NCBI GenBank assembly: GCA_022842935.1 | Contig: JALHOP010000003.1 | Span: forward strand, 372,001 to 436,000 | Direction: 5' to 3' | Length of the DNA: 64,000 nt | Origin: Myxococcota bacterium | GTDB lineage: Bacteria; Myxococcota; XYA12-FULL-58-9; JALHOP01 | Part shown: in pieces, positions 50,157 through 58,664 of the stretch | How the letters are laid out: the number at the start of each line of letters is the position of its first letter | How positions within the stretch are numbered: position 1 is the stretch's first letter | Position numbers and translations under genes: made by a program | Notes under the pieces: generated by a model | What the model was told of the DNA's origin: nothing | The model's database searches: none | What the model saw: only the letters and a program-made list of their open reading frames with translations

Positions 50157-52790
50157 ATGGGGCTCGCCAGCTACCACGCCAAGCGTGACTTCTCGAAGAC
50201 GCCCGAGCCCAAGGGCAAGGCGCGCAGGTCCAAGCGCAAGGCGCTGCTCTACGTCATCCAGAAGCACGCCGCCTCGCGGATGCATTACGACTTTCGACTC
50301 GAGCACGACGGCGTCTTGTTGAGCTGGGCCGTTCCCAAGGGTCCGAGCTTCGACACCCACGACAAGCGGCTCGCTGTGCACGTCGAAGACCACCCGGTCG
50401 AATATGGCGAGTTCGAAGGCATTATCCCGCGCGGCGAATATGGCGGTGGAAGCGTCATGTTGTGGGACCGCGGCACCTGGGAGCCGGCGGGCGACATCGA
50501 CACGATGTATCGTGAGGGAAAGCTCAAGTTCTTCGTCCACGGCGAAAAGATCAAAGGGGCTTGGACGCTCGTCCGCATGGGCGGACGCGCCGGCGAGGAG
50601 GGAAAGAACTGGCTCCTCATCAAGGAGCGCGACGAACACGTACGTTCGAGCGCCGAGCTCGACATCGTCGAGGAGCAGCCGAACAGTGTCGTCACCGGGC
50701 GCACCATGGCGCAGATCGCGGCCGACCACGACACGGTGTGGCATAGCGGCAAGACCCTGAGCGCGAAGACCATCGCGAAGGAGGCAGTCCCACCGCCGCA
50801 GCGGGCGAAGATGGCGAAGCGCATCGACGCGTCGAAGCTCACCGGCGCGGTGAAGCGACCGATGCCCTCGTTTGTCGCGCCCCAGCTCGCCGCATTGAGC
50901 GAAGACGTCCCTGAGGGGGACGCCTGGTTTTACGAGCTCAAGCTCGACGGCTATCGCATGCTCGCGTTCGTCGACGACGCCGGGACGCGTGTGCTGACGC
51001 GCAAGGGCAACGATTGGACCTCGAAGTTCGCGGTCGTCGCGCGCGCGGCGAGCGGCGTCGCTGGCCCCGTGGTGCTCGATGGCGAGGTCTGCTCCGTGCG
51101 CGCGGACGGAACGACCGACTTCCAGGCGCTGCAGAACGCGCTTTCCGAAGGGCGCATGGAGAACCTCGTCTACTACGTCTTCGACATGCCCTGGTGCGGC
51201 GGCTATGACCTCACCAGATCCCCGCTGCACGAACGCAAGGAGCTGCTACGCGAGGTGCTTGCAGGCGCGCCAGAGCTCGGCACGACCCTCGTTTACGGCG
51301 AGCACATCGAAGGTCGCGGCCACGAGGTATTCGCGCATGCGTGCGCGATGGGCATGGAAGGCATCGTCGCCAAGCGTCGTGACTCGGCGTACACCGGCAA
51401 ACGCACGGCGGCGTGGCTCAAGATCAAATGTCATCTGCGGCAAGAGCTCGTGATTGGCGGCTATAGCGAACCAACAGGAACCCGTGTCGGTTTTGGCGCG
51501 CTGCTACTCGGTCATTACGACGGCGGAAAGCTAATCTACGCCGGACGCACGGGCACCGGCTTCGATGAGAAGACACTCGAGGCTCTCTACAAGCGCATGA
51601 AGAGGCTCGAGCGTGCCGAAGCACCGTTCGAAAATCCTCCCCGAGGCGCGGATGCGCGCGGTGTCCACTGGCTCGAGCCGAGCCTCGTCGCCGAGGTGCA
51701 GTTCGCGGATTGGACGCGCGAGGGGACGATTCGGCAATCGGTGTTTCAAGGTCTGCGCGAGGACAAGCCGGCTCAAGACGTGCGTCGAGAGCGGGCCGAG
51801 GTGAAGGTCGCGCGCAAAGGGAGCAAGGCTGACAAGCGCGCGTTGAGCGCGAAGAGCATAGCGCCCACTGCCAAGGACGCTCCCATGCGCAAGGACGAAA
51901 AGCCGATCACGGTCGCTGGCATTCGCGTGACGCATCCATCGCGCCTCGTTTATCCCGAGCTCGGCATCACCAAGCGTGAGCTCGTTGCGTATTACGACGC
52001 GGTCGCCGAGCGTATCTTGCCGTACGTCGCTGACCGTCCGCTATCGCTGCTTCGCTGCCCCGACGGTGCTGGTGCCGCCTGCTTCTTCCAGAAACACTTG
52101 GGCGCGCACAAGAACGAGCCCGGCCTTCACGGTATCGAAGTGAAAGACAAGGAGAACAAGGGCCTCTACGTGCGCATCACGGATCGCGTCGGCCTGCTCA
52201 TGTTGATCCAGCTCGGTGCCATGGAGCTGCACCCCTGGGCGTCGCGCGCCGACAAGCTCGAGCACCCGCAGTTCATGGTCTTCGATCTCGATCCGGGTGA
52301 AGGGGTCGTCTGGGACCGGATCCTCGAGGCAGCTCTCGTCTTGCGGGCGCGGCTTGAGGAGCTTGGGCTCTCGAGCTACGTCCGCACGAGCGGAGGTAAG
52401 GGCTTACACGTTTGCGTGCCGCTCGCTCGCAAGAACGACTGGGACGAGGTGAAGGCCTTCAGCCAGGCCCTCACCCTCGACCTCGAACGCCGAGAGCCGC
52501 GCAAGTACATCTCGGTGATGACCAAGCGCGACCGCAGAGGGAAAATCTTCGTCGACTATCTGCGCAATGGACGCGGGGCCACGGCGGTCGCGACCTACAG
52601 CACGCGCGCCCGTGCGAGCGCCGGCATCGCGACGCCCCTCGACTGGCGTGAGCTCGACAAGGTGACCGGAGGAGACATGTTCGCGCTCCCCGACATCGCC
52701 GTGCGCCTGCGCAGGCCCGATCCCTGGGCGGACTTCTTCGATACCAAGCAGCTGATCACCAAGGCCATGTCGCGCGCACTTGCGCCTTAG
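50157..52790 (+). CDS. ligD: Multidomain DNA ligase LigD
   Basis: 877 residues. Order: 3'-phosphoesterase domain at about 25-175 (YVIQKHAASRMHYDFRLE, GIIPRGEYGGGSVMLWD); ATP-dependent ligase domain with active-site KLDGYRM (Lys262) and the OB fold to about 545; polymerase/primase domain at about 600-877 (VTHPSRLVYPELGITKRELVAYY, FDLDPGEGVVW, SGGKGLHVCVPL). It is the ligase of bacterial non-homologous end joining, which normally needs Ku; no ku gene is in the window. Domain order is PE-Lig-Pol, not the Pol-PE-Lig order of Mycobacterium. Confidence 0.95.
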   Translation: MGLASYHAKRDFSKTPEPKGKARRSKRKALLYVIQKHAASRMHYDFRLEHDGVLLSWAVPKGPSFDTHDKRLAVHVEDHPVEYGEFEGIIPRGEYGGGSVMLWDRGTWEPAGDIDTMYREGKLKFFVHGEKIKGAWTLVRMGGRAGEEGKNWLLIKERDEHVRSSAELDIVEEQPNSVVTGRTMAQIAADHDTVWHSGKTLSAKTIAKEAVPPPQRAKMAKRIDASKLTGAVKRPMPSFVAPQLAALSEDVPEGDAWFYELKLDGYRMLAFVDDAGTRVLTRKGNDWTSKFAVVARAASGVAGPVVLDGEVCSVRADGTTDFQALQNALSEGRMENLVYYVFDMPWCGGYDLTRSPLHERKELLREVLAGAPELGTTLVYGEHIEGRGHEVFAHACAMGMEGIVAKRRDSAYTGKRTAAWLKIKCHLRQELVIGGYSEPTGTRVGFGALLLGHYDGGKLIYAGRTGTGFDEKTLEALYKRMKRLERAEAPFENPPRGADARGVHWLEPSLVAEVQFADWTREGTIRQSVFQGLREDKPAQDVRRERAEVKVARKGSKADKRALSAKSIAPTAKDAPMRKDEKPITVAGIRVTHPSRLVYPELGITKRELVAYYDAVAERILPYVADRPLSLLRCPDGAGAACFFQKHLGAHKNEPGLHGIEVKDKENKGLYVRITDRVGLLMLIQLGAMELHPWASRADKLEHPQFMVFDLDPGEGVVWDRILEAALVLRARLEELGLSSYVRTSGGKGLHVCVPLARKNDWDEVKAFSQALTLDLERREPRKYISVMTKRDRRGKIFVDYLRNGRGATAVATYSTRARASAGIATPLDWRELDKVTGGDMFALPDIAVRLRRPDPWADFFDTKQLITKAMSRALAP

Positions 52791-52989
52791 GATTCGAGTT
52801 GCCGGGCCTAACGGACGCTGATGGTTCTCGACATCTCGCATTCGGCCCTCGGCGAATCCCAAGCACGGACGTTGCGCGCCGCGTCACGCCGTGTCCCACG
52901 TTGTCATAGCAGGCGACGGTAACTCTGCGGGGCTGCCGTCGATACTCAGAGCGACTGCAGCGAGCGGCGGTCGCGCGGAGGCAAGTTTC

Positions 52990-53607
52990 ATGAGCTTCGA
53001 GATACGGACCGTCCCGGTCGCCGAGCTGACAGACTCTGCGGTCGACCGCACTGCGCGCGCGCTCGTTGAAGGCGCGAGCGACGGGAAGACCTATGGCGAC
53101 ACCGCAAAAGTCTTGAGCGACGGCAAGTTGATCGCGGTGGGGAGCCCAAGTCCTGGCGCGGTCAGCGTATGCGCGGTCGATGCCGCGTCTATCACCGCGT
53201 TGGCCCGGGTGCGGCAGGGTCTCCGTGCGATGAATGAGGCGGCGAACGTCTCGGTCGTCGCGAGCGACCTGCCAATGAATCCTGGCGCAGGCGCGCCCGT
53301 ATTCGTCGATAGCTACGCGACGGGGGGGCACTTTGCGAGCGCGATGACACTCTCGAAGCTGCAGCCACTGATCAAGGCCGCAGGGCAAGAGGTGGCCGCG
53401 GCAACAACCGCCGCGCAAGGCCAGCTCAAGGCAGCCCAGCGCGGAGGCGACACCGCGAGCTTCGTACGCGGGATTCAGGAGGTCGCGGTCGTCGGCGCGG
53501 CGCTGACGACGCTCACGGAGCTCCACGCGCTCTTGGTGCGCGACACCGTGGCTGCGGCGCTCTCCGGGCCTGCATGGGCTCGTGTCAACGGCGACACTTT
53601 GCACTGA
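52990..53607 (+). CDS. Unrecognised 205-residue protein
   Basis: No family recognised. Alpha/beta-like N-terminal half (IRTVPVAELTDSAVDRTARALVEGA, KLIAVGSPSPGAVSVCAVDAAS), then a helical half rich in Ala/Gln (LIKAAGQEVAAATTAAQGQLKAAQ, VAVVGAALTTLTELHALLV). There is no signal peptide. Start ATG 52990 has GGAGG eight bases upstream and is preferred over the longer frame from 52891. It is separated from ligD by a 199-base gap in which I see nothing clear. Confidence 0.62.
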   Translation: MSFEIRTVPVAELTDSAVDRTARALVEGASDGKTYGDTAKVLSDGKLIAVGSPSPGAVSVCAVDAASITALARVRQGLRAMNEAANVSVVASDLPMNPGAGAPVFVDSYATGGHFASAMTLSKLQPLIKAAGQEVAAATTAAQGQLKAAQRGGDTASFVRGIQEVAVVGAALTTLTELHALLVRDTVAAALSGPAWARVNGDTLH

Positions 53608-53685
53608 CGCGGCACGGCTCGTTAGGCTGACCGCTCGATTGTTTCGCATTGCTTTCGGTGCCTGCCGTAGCGGAACCTAGCGCCC

Positions 53686-54351
53686 GTGGGTCCATTCGTC
53701 CTGTTTGTCTTCGACACGCTCCTCAATCGACCAACGACGCTCTTGTGGCTGCTCCCGGTGTTCTTCGTCACGCTGCTGGTCTTTTTCGTTGGGGTCGTAC
53801 CGCTATCGCGTCGGCTTCGCGTCAAGTCGGTCGGCGTCCTGCAGCTCGTCCTCCTGCTCGCCTTCGTTGGGCCTTTCGTGCTCGCGTTGGGCGCGCTCAT
53901 CTACGGCTACTCGACCGACTTCGCCGCCTACTTTCGCTACATCCACGGGCATGGTGAGCGCGGCGAGCTGGTGGTCGCAAGCTATCGTTCAACCGGTGTG
54001 CGTGTGAACCACGTCGACAGGATGGAAGGCGTGGGCTTTCTCAAGGTGGCTGGCGGTCGTAGCGTCGAAGTCGTCATCAGCATGGGACCCGTGCCCCAGT
54101 ACCCGCCGGTCGAGGGCTTCGTGCCGCTGCCTGGAAAGGTCTACGCTGCGCGCTATCTGCCCGATGCTCCGGAGCGATTCGTGCTCGACCAGGGGTCGGA
54201 AGGCCAAGCCGCGCGACGGAGTCGATGTGGGCCCCTCGCCCAAGAGTTGGAATCCATCAAGGCGCGCTTGCTCCTCGAGCCCGCTGATGCCGAATTGCAA
54301 AGTCGGCAGCGCGCTATCACGGCCGACCTCGCAACCGACTGTATGCCTTGA
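53686..54351 (+). CDS. Two-helix membrane protein of unknown function
   Basis: 221 residues. Two strong N-terminal membrane helices at about 18-40 (TTLLWLLPVFFVTLLVFFVGVV) and 50-75 (VLQLVLLLAFVGPFVLALGALIYGY), then a soluble domain of about 140 residues with beta-like segments (GELVVASYRSTGVRVNHV, SVEVVISMGPV) and a final helix. No family recognised. Start GTG 53686 is the only early start; the ribosome site is unclear. Confidence 0.66.
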   Translation: MGPFVLFVFDTLLNRPTTLLWLLPVFFVTLLVFFVGVVPLSRRLRVKSVGVLQLVLLLAFVGPFVLALGALIYGYSTDFAAYFRYIHGHGERGELVVASYRSTGVRVNHVDRMEGVGFLKVAGGRSVEVVISMGPVPQYPPVEGFVPLPGKVYAARYLPDAPERFVLDQGSEGQAARRSRCGPLAQELESIKARLLLEPADAELQSRQRAITADLATDCMP

Positions 54352-54553
54352 CCAAAAAGGTAAAGCCAAGCGCGTGCATTTGCCGTGGGCAAAGCTCTTG
54401 GCACGGGTTTTCGCTGCGGGCCAACTCACTAAAACCGTGTCGGCCCAAACACGCGGCGCTGTCGCAGCGCGCTTCGTCGGTTGTGACCTCGAGCTGAGGC
54501 CCCCTCAAAATGGACGGGTTGTGTGCTCGGCGAGGTGCAGACAAGGTCGCGTC

Positions 54554-56695
54554 ATGAGAATAGCTCTCGCGACGCTTGCCTTTGCGCTTTGCACCTCCAA
54601 TGCCTTCGCTGTGAACGTCGAGATCGGGCGTGGCCTCGGTACCAGCTCCATCGCCCCCATCCGCTATGTCGCACCATCGCCAGACGATGCCGGTGCCGCC
54701 GCCATCCTGTATCGGACCAGCGATCTCGCCGCCCTACCGCCGAACACGAGCATCACGACCATCAGCTTCGAGAAGACCGCGGGTGGCGCGGTTCCAAACA
54801 CTGCGATCGCGATCGCGCTCAAGAACACGTCAGCCACCTCACTCACCTCGGGCTCCACGTTGAGCGCCGAGCTTGCTGGCGCCATCGAGCACGTCAATGT
54901 GGTGAAGAGCGTGACTGACGCACCTGGCTGGGTCGACTTCGCGCTGGCGACACCGTTCGTCTATACGGGCGGCGGTATCGAAATCATCGTCACCTGGGAC
55001 TCGAACAGCGGCGCGCGGGCTAACGGAGACATCTTCTGGAAGCAACACGGCACGGGATCAACCGTTTGCTATCTCGAGGCCTACGGCCCCGACGCAGCGC
55101 TCACGAGCGCCCAGATGTTTCCCGCCGCCGGGTCGCCCGAGCCTCGACCAAACATTCGCTTCGATCGCACGGCAACGAGCAATCCATGGGTCGTCGTGAC
55201 CTCGGGCTTGACCGTTCTAGCGGACGGCGGCGCCTATCAGGCGTCGCAAGCGTTCCGCAACGGCGTCACCTATCCGAACCGGTTGCACGTCGAAAACGTC
55301 GGTGGCGCTGTCGCACCCCTCGGCGATTTCGTCTTCGTGAACCCAATGTCAGCGGCCCTCGCGGCGGTCACCCAGCCGCCGGCGACTCTGGCAGCCGGCC
55401 TTAGCGCCGACATCGAGTACACGCACACGCCGAATGCCAACAACGTTCTAGCGTCGTATGGCGTCACCATTGGTACGTTCGACTTCACCAACCAAGGCAA
55501 CACCTTCAGCGGCGGCGGTACGCCCGAGCTCGATCTTTGGGTCAAAGGCCCCACGGGCAACGCGGCACCACTCACCAATGGGGGACAGACTTACCTCGGC
55601 GCGGTCGTGGTGGGGCAGGAGATTTACTACACAGGCATCATCGCGAACGTCGGCACTGCCGCGCTCAATCTCTCTGGTACGCCCGCGGTCACGATCTCGG
55701 CGGGGACCAACATCACCGTGAGCGACGTCGTCCAGCCGGCCGTAAGCACCGTCAGTGTCGGTAGCGACCTCACCTTTGGGTTTGCGCTCACGGCCACAGC
55801 CCCCATCAACGACACCGGGGTGACGGTTGCCATCGCGAACGACGATCCGAACGAAGGCTCGATGAGCACGCAGCTGCGGATGCGTGCTGTCACGGTCACG
55901 ACGCCCCCAACGGGGTCGCCCGAGATCGACGTGGCGCGCAGCGGCGGTATCCCAATCGCCGACGGCTCGACGTTCAACGAGAGTGTCGACCCAACCCAGT
56001 CGTTGTTCTTGCTCAACTACACCGTCTTCAACCTGGGTGACGCCCCGCTCGAGCTGAGCCCCGCCGTGATCTTCAACGAGGCCGGTTGTGCTGCGACCAT
56101 CGTGACGAACCTCCCGTCTACAATTGCTGAAGGCGGCAACGCAGTCCTGTCGATCACCGTCGCGCGAGACGGCACGGACGACGGAGCGTTTTCCGTATCG
56201 ATCGGAAACAACGATGTCGGCGAATCGCCGTATGACTTCACCGTCGGGATCCCCTCGAGCAATTCGCCCAACATCGTCGTGAGCAACACGGACGTCGGCG
56301 ACCTCATCGCGGGGTTCGGTGTGACGCGGGACGTGTTGATCCAGAACACCGGCCTCGCCGACCTGGTGGTTTCGGATGTCACAATCGAGGGCGCAGATAA
56401 CGTTCAAGTGCTTCCGCTGACGCCGGCGAGCTTCACTCTTGCGCCCGGGACTTCGCAGGCATTCGCTATGACGCTGTTGAGCACCGCCGTGGGAGGGTAC
56501 GTTTTCGACGTGGTCGCGACGAGCAACGACCCCGACACCAATCCCTATCGGCTCGTCTTGAGCGGATCAGTGACCGCGGCGGGCGAGGCCCCGGACGAGG
56601 GCTGCGCGGCAGTCCCAAGCTCGTCCCTGCTTTTGGGACTCGCACTGGGCGCGCTGATGCGCCTCGGAAAGCGCGGGGCTAGGGTGGTGTCATAG
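54554..56695 (+). CDS. Exported surface protein with choice-of-anchor-like modules and a C-terminal sorting tail
   Basis: 713 residues. Signal peptide MRIALATLAFALCTSNAFA. Repeating beta modules follow, each with a DIEYTHTPNANN/GNT or SPEIDVA/NTG-type turn: YRTSDLAALPPNTSITTISF, VNPMSAALAAVTQPPATLAA, and later units beginning SPEIDVARSGG and SPNIVVSNTDVGDLIAG, like ASPM/SPD-2/Hydin or choice-of-anchor domains. The chain ends DEGCAAVPSSSLLLGLALGA then a basic RLGKRGARVVS tail: cysteine, hydrophobic helix, positive end. This tripartite end matches the plan of MYXO-CTERM-type sorting signals. Surface location is inferred. Confidence 0.8.
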   Translation: MRIALATLAFALCTSNAFAVNVEIGRGLGTSSIAPIRYVAPSPDDAGAAAILYRTSDLAALPPNTSITTISFEKTAGGAVPNTAIAIALKNTSATSLTSGSTLSAELAGAIEHVNVVKSVTDAPGWVDFALATPFVYTGGGIEIIVTWDSNSGARANGDIFWKQHGTGSTVCYLEAYGPDAALTSAQMFPAAGSPEPRPNIRFDRTATSNPWVVVTSGLTVLADGGAYQASQAFRNGVTYPNRLHVENVGGAVAPLGDFVFVNPMSAALAAVTQPPATLAAGLSADIEYTHTPNANNVLASYGVTIGTFDFTNQGNTFSGGGTPELDLWVKGPTGNAAPLTNGGQTYLGAVVVGQEIYYTGIIANVGTAALNLSGTPAVTISAGTNITVSDVVQPAVSTVSVGSDLTFGFALTATAPINDTGVTVAIANDDPNEGSMSTQLRMRAVTVTTPPTGSPEIDVARSGGIPIADGSTFNESVDPTQSLFLLNYTVFNLGDAPLELSPAVIFNEAGCAATIVTNLPSTIAEGGNAVLSITVARDGTDDGAFSVSIGNNDVGESPYDFTVGIPSSNSPNIVVSNTDVGDLIAGFGVTRDVLIQNTGLADLVVSDVTIEGADNVQVLPLTPASFTLAPGTSQAFAMTLLSTAVGGYVFDVVATSNDPDTNPYRLVLSGSVTAAGEAPDEGCAAVPSSSLLLGLALGALMRLGKRGARVVS

Positions 56696-56833
56696 CCTCC
56701 GTCATCGCGGTCACTGACTGACTTCACTTTCGGCCCGCGTGATGGGGTTTACTTCCCAAACTTGGCCGGCGGTACTGGATGCGACCACGACCCGATTAAC
56801 GTCGCGATGCGTTCCAAGCGTGAAGGACGGCTC

Positions 56834-57124
56834 CTAGGCGACTGCGACGCGCGCACCCTCGGTTGCCGCGCGCACGTAGAGATTCATCGCCTCAGCGTAA
56901 TGACGCGGGGCTTCGAGTAGGCCCTTGGTGTTCCCCTGGAGGTACACGCTGGCCAGATAGGCGGGCCAGAGCGGCGCCGGAACGAAGCTCATCCACGTCA
57001 TGCCGAATGGGCTCAGATGACCGGCGACCTGCGAAGCCCCCTCGGTGACCGGTCCGAAGATGGCCTGCTGCATGTGCTCGTTGGCGCGCTGGAGCGTGGA
57101 GGGGCGGGGGAACGTGGCGTTCAT
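56834..57124 (-). CDS. Unrecognised 96-residue protein
   Basis: No family recognised. N-terminal polar stretch (NATFPRPSTLQRANEHMQQA), then an aromatic-rich segment with Trp and Pro (GMTWMSFVPAPLWPAYLASVYL) that could be membrane-associated or an interaction surface, and a C-terminal helix (HYAEAMNLYVRAATEGARVA). I use ATG 57124, with GGA seven bases upstream, and not the longer frame to 57160. It converges on the choice-of-anchor gene. Confidence 0.5.
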   Translation of the reverse strand: MNATFPRPSTLQRANEHMQQAIFGPVTEGASQVAGHLSPFGMTWMSFVPAPLWPAYLASVYLQGNTKGLLEAPRHYAEAMNLYVRAATEGARVAVA

Positions 57125-57434
57125 CAACTTTCCTTCGAAGGCGTTCGGCTTGGCGGGCACGGTTATCGCGCAGGGGCCCCGCGAGGTTGTCTATACGACC
57201 TCCGGAGGGCGAGCTCGACCACGCTCCCGTCCAGCGGGACGCTTGGCTTGTAGGGGTTCTGGCCGACCTCATTGCAGTCGCTCACCATCTGCGACCACGA
57301 AAGCGCGCACTGTGCCGACTTGTCGTGGTTGGGACGGCGGCGGAGGCGAAACCTGTGGACGGGTGGGCCGATAACCGCCAGCGGCGGGTCGTATTCCGCC
57401 CAAGTCGCGCGTAGGCGTTCCGAGGGGTCGGGTC
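57125..57434. other. 310-base region without a recognised gene
   Basis: Between the divergent starts of the 96-residue and 388-residue genes. Reading frames here are short and lack coding character. I see no tRNA, terminator hairpin or promoter of clear quality; it probably contains promoters for both neighbours. Confidence 0.4.
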
Positions 57435-58601
57435 GTGCAAAATGCAGCTGCAGGTCTTCGCGCCACGCAAGCGGTCGCCTCGTTCGATACGAGCGATCAC
57501 CTGGCGGCCTATGGGCTCAAGGTTGCGAACCCAGCAGCCATGCAGCTCGCGCGGTCCTTCGTCAGCGAGGCGGTTCTCGAGGCGGTGAGCGCGATCGATG
57601 CCCACCTGGGTGGCGTTCGCGTCATCGGCCAGAACCCTTATCTCGAGCGCCTGACCATGGGGAATCGTACCCTGCGCCATGCCGCGCCGGTCGAGGTGTT
57701 TGCCAACGGGGTACTCGCCTCACGCTTCGAGGGCGCCTTCGCCGAGTCGGGGAATCTGCCGCGGCCCGACATGTCGCGCATCAACGAGCGCATCCTCCAC
57801 GATCTGAGCGCGCACCTCCGGGAGCACGGCTTCACGGTTGCTGCGAGCGAGAACCATGGGGACGGCACGCTGTCTCGGATCGCCCTCATCGATCCGGTCT
57901 ACGTCGAAGCGGCGCTTGCGCGGCAGGCTGCGTCGACGTCGCATGACGCCGCGAGCCTTGGCTCCGCCCTGGCGCGTCGCGAGGCATTGCCCGAGAGGGG
58001 CATTACCAATGTCACCGACCCGCGGGTCCTTTCCGAGGTCGAAAACGCCGTCCAGAAGTTCGCAGCCGACGCGATCGTCAAGGTTGGCGACTACCTGCGC
58101 GATGTCGTCAGCGCTGGCGGTTCGCCGTTCGTGAAGACGCCCAATCTCTATCAGCGTCGCTATAGCGGAATCGTCGACCGGGCGAGGGTGAAGCGAGGCA
58201 GTAACAACATGTGGCGTGTGCCCATTAGCGCCGTCATTCCGGTCATGGGCTTCAAGGCGCTCGAAGAACACTTCGACACGCTGTTCCAGGGACGAGCCAA
58301 GTTCGAGAGCGACAAGCTCGGGACCTATATCGCGACGGTCATCGCCAAGCGCATGCAGAGCCAGCCCGAGCTCGGCGGCGCGCTCGTCGCGCTTGGCCAA
58401 GGACCCTGGATCAAGGACGAGCCCTGGGCGCTTGTTGCCGTGTGTGCTCCCGCCCCTGCGCCAGGCATCTTCGCGTTCGTCCGCAAGCTCTTGGGGGGGA
58501 GCCCGCCTGTGCGTGGAGCTCTACCGCCGCCCGAGGTCCCTGCATTGCCTGTGACCATCCCCCCGGTGCCGTTGCCCCACGAGGACCGGCGCGACACCTA
58601 G
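57435..58601 (+). CDS. Unrecognised 388-residue protein
   Basis: No family recognised. Alpha/beta style throughout: a helix-rich start (AMQLARSFVSEAVLEAVSAIDAH), conserved-looking VRVIGQNPYLERLTMGN and RINERILHDLSAHLREHGFTVAASENHG, later AVQKFAADAIVKVGDYLRDVV and VPISAVIPVMGFKALEEHFDTLFQGR, and a Pro-rich C-terminus (VPALPVTIPPVPLPHEDRR). There is no signal peptide. Start GTG 57435 has GAGGGG about eight bases upstream. A one-mismatch copy of the CCGCTWWAGCGG motif lies inside at 58157-58168. Confidence 0.65.
   Translation: MQNAAAGLRATQAVASFDTSDHLAAYGLKVANPAAMQLARSFVSEAVLEAVSAIDAHLGGVRVIGQNPYLERLTMGNRTLRHAAPVEVFANGVLASRFEGAFAESGNLPRPDMSRINERILHDLSAHLREHGFTVAASENHGDGTLSRIALIDPVYVEAALARQAASTSHDAASLGSALARREALPERGITNVTDPRVLSEVENAVQKFAADAIVKVGDYLRDVVSAGGSPFVKTPNLYQRRYSGIVDRARVKRGSNNMWRVPISAVIPVMGFKALEEHFDTLFQGRAKFESDKLGTYIATVIAKRMQSQPELGGALVALGQGPWIKDEPWALVAVCAPAPAPGIFAFVRKLLGGSPPVRGALPPPEVPALPVTIPPVPLPHEDRRDT
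58157..58168. repeat. One-mismatch copy of the CCGCTWWAGCGG motif
   Basis: TCGCTATAGCGG within the 388-residue gene; one base differs from the motif. The central eight bases form a palindrome. Confidence 0.35.
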
Positions 58602-58664
58602 CCGAAGGGAGCCCGCCAGGGGAGGCACCCCGCGAGCTTCATTGCCGGACGAGGTTGACAGGGC

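Noticed and set aside
54395-54420. Sigma-54-like element TTGGCACG followed by a GC near 54411, before the choice-of-anchor gene
   Set aside because: Spacing between the GG and GC elements is one base longer than the consensus allows, and the second element reads TTCGC.
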